A DNA stretch of 36,324 nt from Chitinophagaceae bacterium T5-Br10_B2g13. GTDB taxonomy: Bacteria; Bacteroidota; Rhodothermia; Balneolales; Balneolaceae. Under the pieces are notes generated by a model, which made no database searches, was not told the origin of the DNA, and worked only from the letters and a program-made list of their open reading frames with translations. The DNA lies in contig LKNA01000028.1 of assembly GCA_001564065.1 (NCBI GenBank), positions 1 through 36,324 of the forward strand, given 5' to 3'. The translations under genes and the position numbers were made by a program. Of this stretch, positions 35,552 through 36,324 are shown in pieces (the first letter of the stretch is position 1; each line of letters begins with the position of its first letter).

Positions 35552-36324
35552 ATGAAGAACCAGATTCCATTCTCATTTGATGTGCCCACAGTTGCAGAGA
35601 TCACCGAAAAGATAAAAGGGCTGCTGGAGCAAAATTTCAGGGATATTTTAGTTGAAGGAGAAATCAGTAATGTAAATCAAAGCCGGAACGGGCACTACTA
35701 TTTTACGGTAAAAGACGATCAGGCACAGTTGCCCTGTGTAATCTGGAGAAGTACAGCTCAACGAATGGATGTTGAAATCCGGGATGGCCAGCAGGTGGTG
35801 CTGGGTGGAGACCTGCAGGTTTACGCACCGCACGGCCGCTATCAGATGATTGTATCCCTGGTGCAGCAGGCCGGAATCGGAAAACTTCAGCAGAAGTTTG
35901 AAGAGCTTAAAAAAAAGCTCGAACGGGAAGGCCTGTTCAGCGATGCACACAAAAAACCAATTCCGCCCTTTCCCATCAAAATTGGTGTCATCACCTCCTC
36001 TACAGGTGCTGCATTCCATGATATTAAATCGACCTTTGAGCAGCGCTGGCCGGTAGCCACTCTCTATCTCCATCATGCAAGTGTGCAGGGCCTCAATGCT
36101 GCTCCCGAGCTCGTACATGCTATCGAGTGGTTTGGGGCACAAGCAGAACCTGTAGATCTTCTTATTATTGGACGCGGTGGCGGCTCACTTGAAGATCTCT
36201 GGCCTTTTAATGAAGAATCGGTTGCCAGAGCTGTCTTCACCTGTCCGATACCAACAATAAGTGCAGTAGGCCACGAAGTAGATTTTAGTATTACCGATTT
36301 TGTTGCTGATGCGCGCGCCGCTAC
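35552..36324 (+). CDS. xseA: Exodeoxyribonuclease VII large subunit, 5' part (cut by window edge)
   Basis: With XseB this nuclease degrades single-stranded DNA. I translated the frame by hand from the ATG at 35552; it stays open for 257 codons to the right edge, so the gene is partial. Residues about 15-110 form the OB-fold (LLEQNFRDILVEGEISNVNQ, then RNGHYYFTVKDDQAQLPCVI and GDLQVYAPHGRYQMIV). The nuclease domain then shows IKIGVITSSTGAAFHDI, LLIIGRGGGSLEDLWPFNEE and ISAVGHEVDFSITDFVADAR, the signature of the family. The coiled coil and C-terminus lie outside. xseB, when adjacent, would be expected just beyond the window. Confidence 0.96.
   Translation, partial: MKNQIPFSFDVPTVAEITEKIKGLLEQNFRDILVEGEISNVNQSRNGHYYFTVKDDQAQLPCVIWRSTAQRMDVEIRDGQQVVLGGDLQVYAPHGRYQMIVSLVQQAGIGKLQQKFEELKKKLEREGLFSDAHKKPIPPFPIKIGVITSSTGAAFHDIKSTFEQRWPVATLYLHHASVQGLNAAPELVHAIEWFGAQAEPVDLLIIGRGGGSLEDLWPFNEESVARAVFTCPIPTISAVGHEVDFSITDFVADARAA

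Noticed and set aside
35648..36142. 164-codon open frame opposite xseA
   Set aside because: The plus strand in this stretch encodes unmistakable XseA motifs, so the minus frame is a shadow.

Overview
The window looks like the chromosome of a member of the Bacteroidota lineage, most likely the Balneolales or a close relative. The evidence is as follows. Promoter-like sites follow the Bacteroidota TTTG / TAnnTTTG pattern. Most starts lack a clear Shine-Dalgarno sequence. A TonB-dependent receptor with an N-terminal carboxypeptidase-regulatory-like domain sits beside DUF4249-like lipoproteins. There are DUF3857 and DUF3109 proteins, and an AccD that lacks its zinc-binding cysteines. The genus-level assignment is inference only. 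Nearly everything here is ordinary core genome. I see no phage, no complete insertion sequence, no CRISPR array, and no tRNA or rRNA gene.

Layout. (1) 1-2884, minus: an operon of two tandem paralogous lipoproteins followed by the N-terminal part of a TonB-dependent outer-membrane receptor that runs off the left edge. (2) 3055-7384, plus: the translation block rplM-rpsI-rpsB-tsf-pyrH-frr, with a potentially structured RNA between rpsI and rpsB and an intrinsic terminator after tsf. (3) 7404-13023, plus: a strong terminator, then smc, mnmD (tRNA wobble-uridine methyltransferase) and a kynureninase-like PLP enzyme. (4) 13054-17854: a Yip1-like membrane protein (minus), rpsU (plus), then radA, a flippase-like membrane protein and class I aldolase fbaB (all minus). 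(5) 18048-23177: dusB (plus), then a small membrane protein, a secreted S9 peptidase and serS (all minus). A REP-like palindromic element lies between the peptidase and serS genes. (6) 23379-25367, plus: an Lrp/AsnC regulator and an unrecognised membrane protein that seems to start with TTG. (7) 25391-34726, minus: pyrC, a DUF3857 protein, tsaB and accD, then a terminator, then obg-dprA-DUF3109-rpoN as a tightly packed run. (8) 34853-36324, plus: a GNAT acetyltransferase and the 5' part of xseA, cut by the right edge.

The genes serve translation and ribosome recycling (rplM, rpsI, rpsB, tsf, frr, rpsU, serS), tRNA modification (mnmD, dusB, tsaB), chromosome and DNA maintenance (smc, radA, dprA, xseA), nucleotide, lipid and carbon metabolism (pyrH, pyrC, accD, fbaB), and transcription control (rpoN, Lrp-like). 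The parts most worth a second look are non-coding: the rpsI-rpsB intergenic RNA and the REP-like element at 21823-21869. Among proteins they are the zinc-ligand-free AccD, the long charged tail of S2, the catalytically degenerate transglutaminase-like domain, and the unrecognised membrane protein next to the Lrp regulator. I do not see a convincing new multi-gene system.
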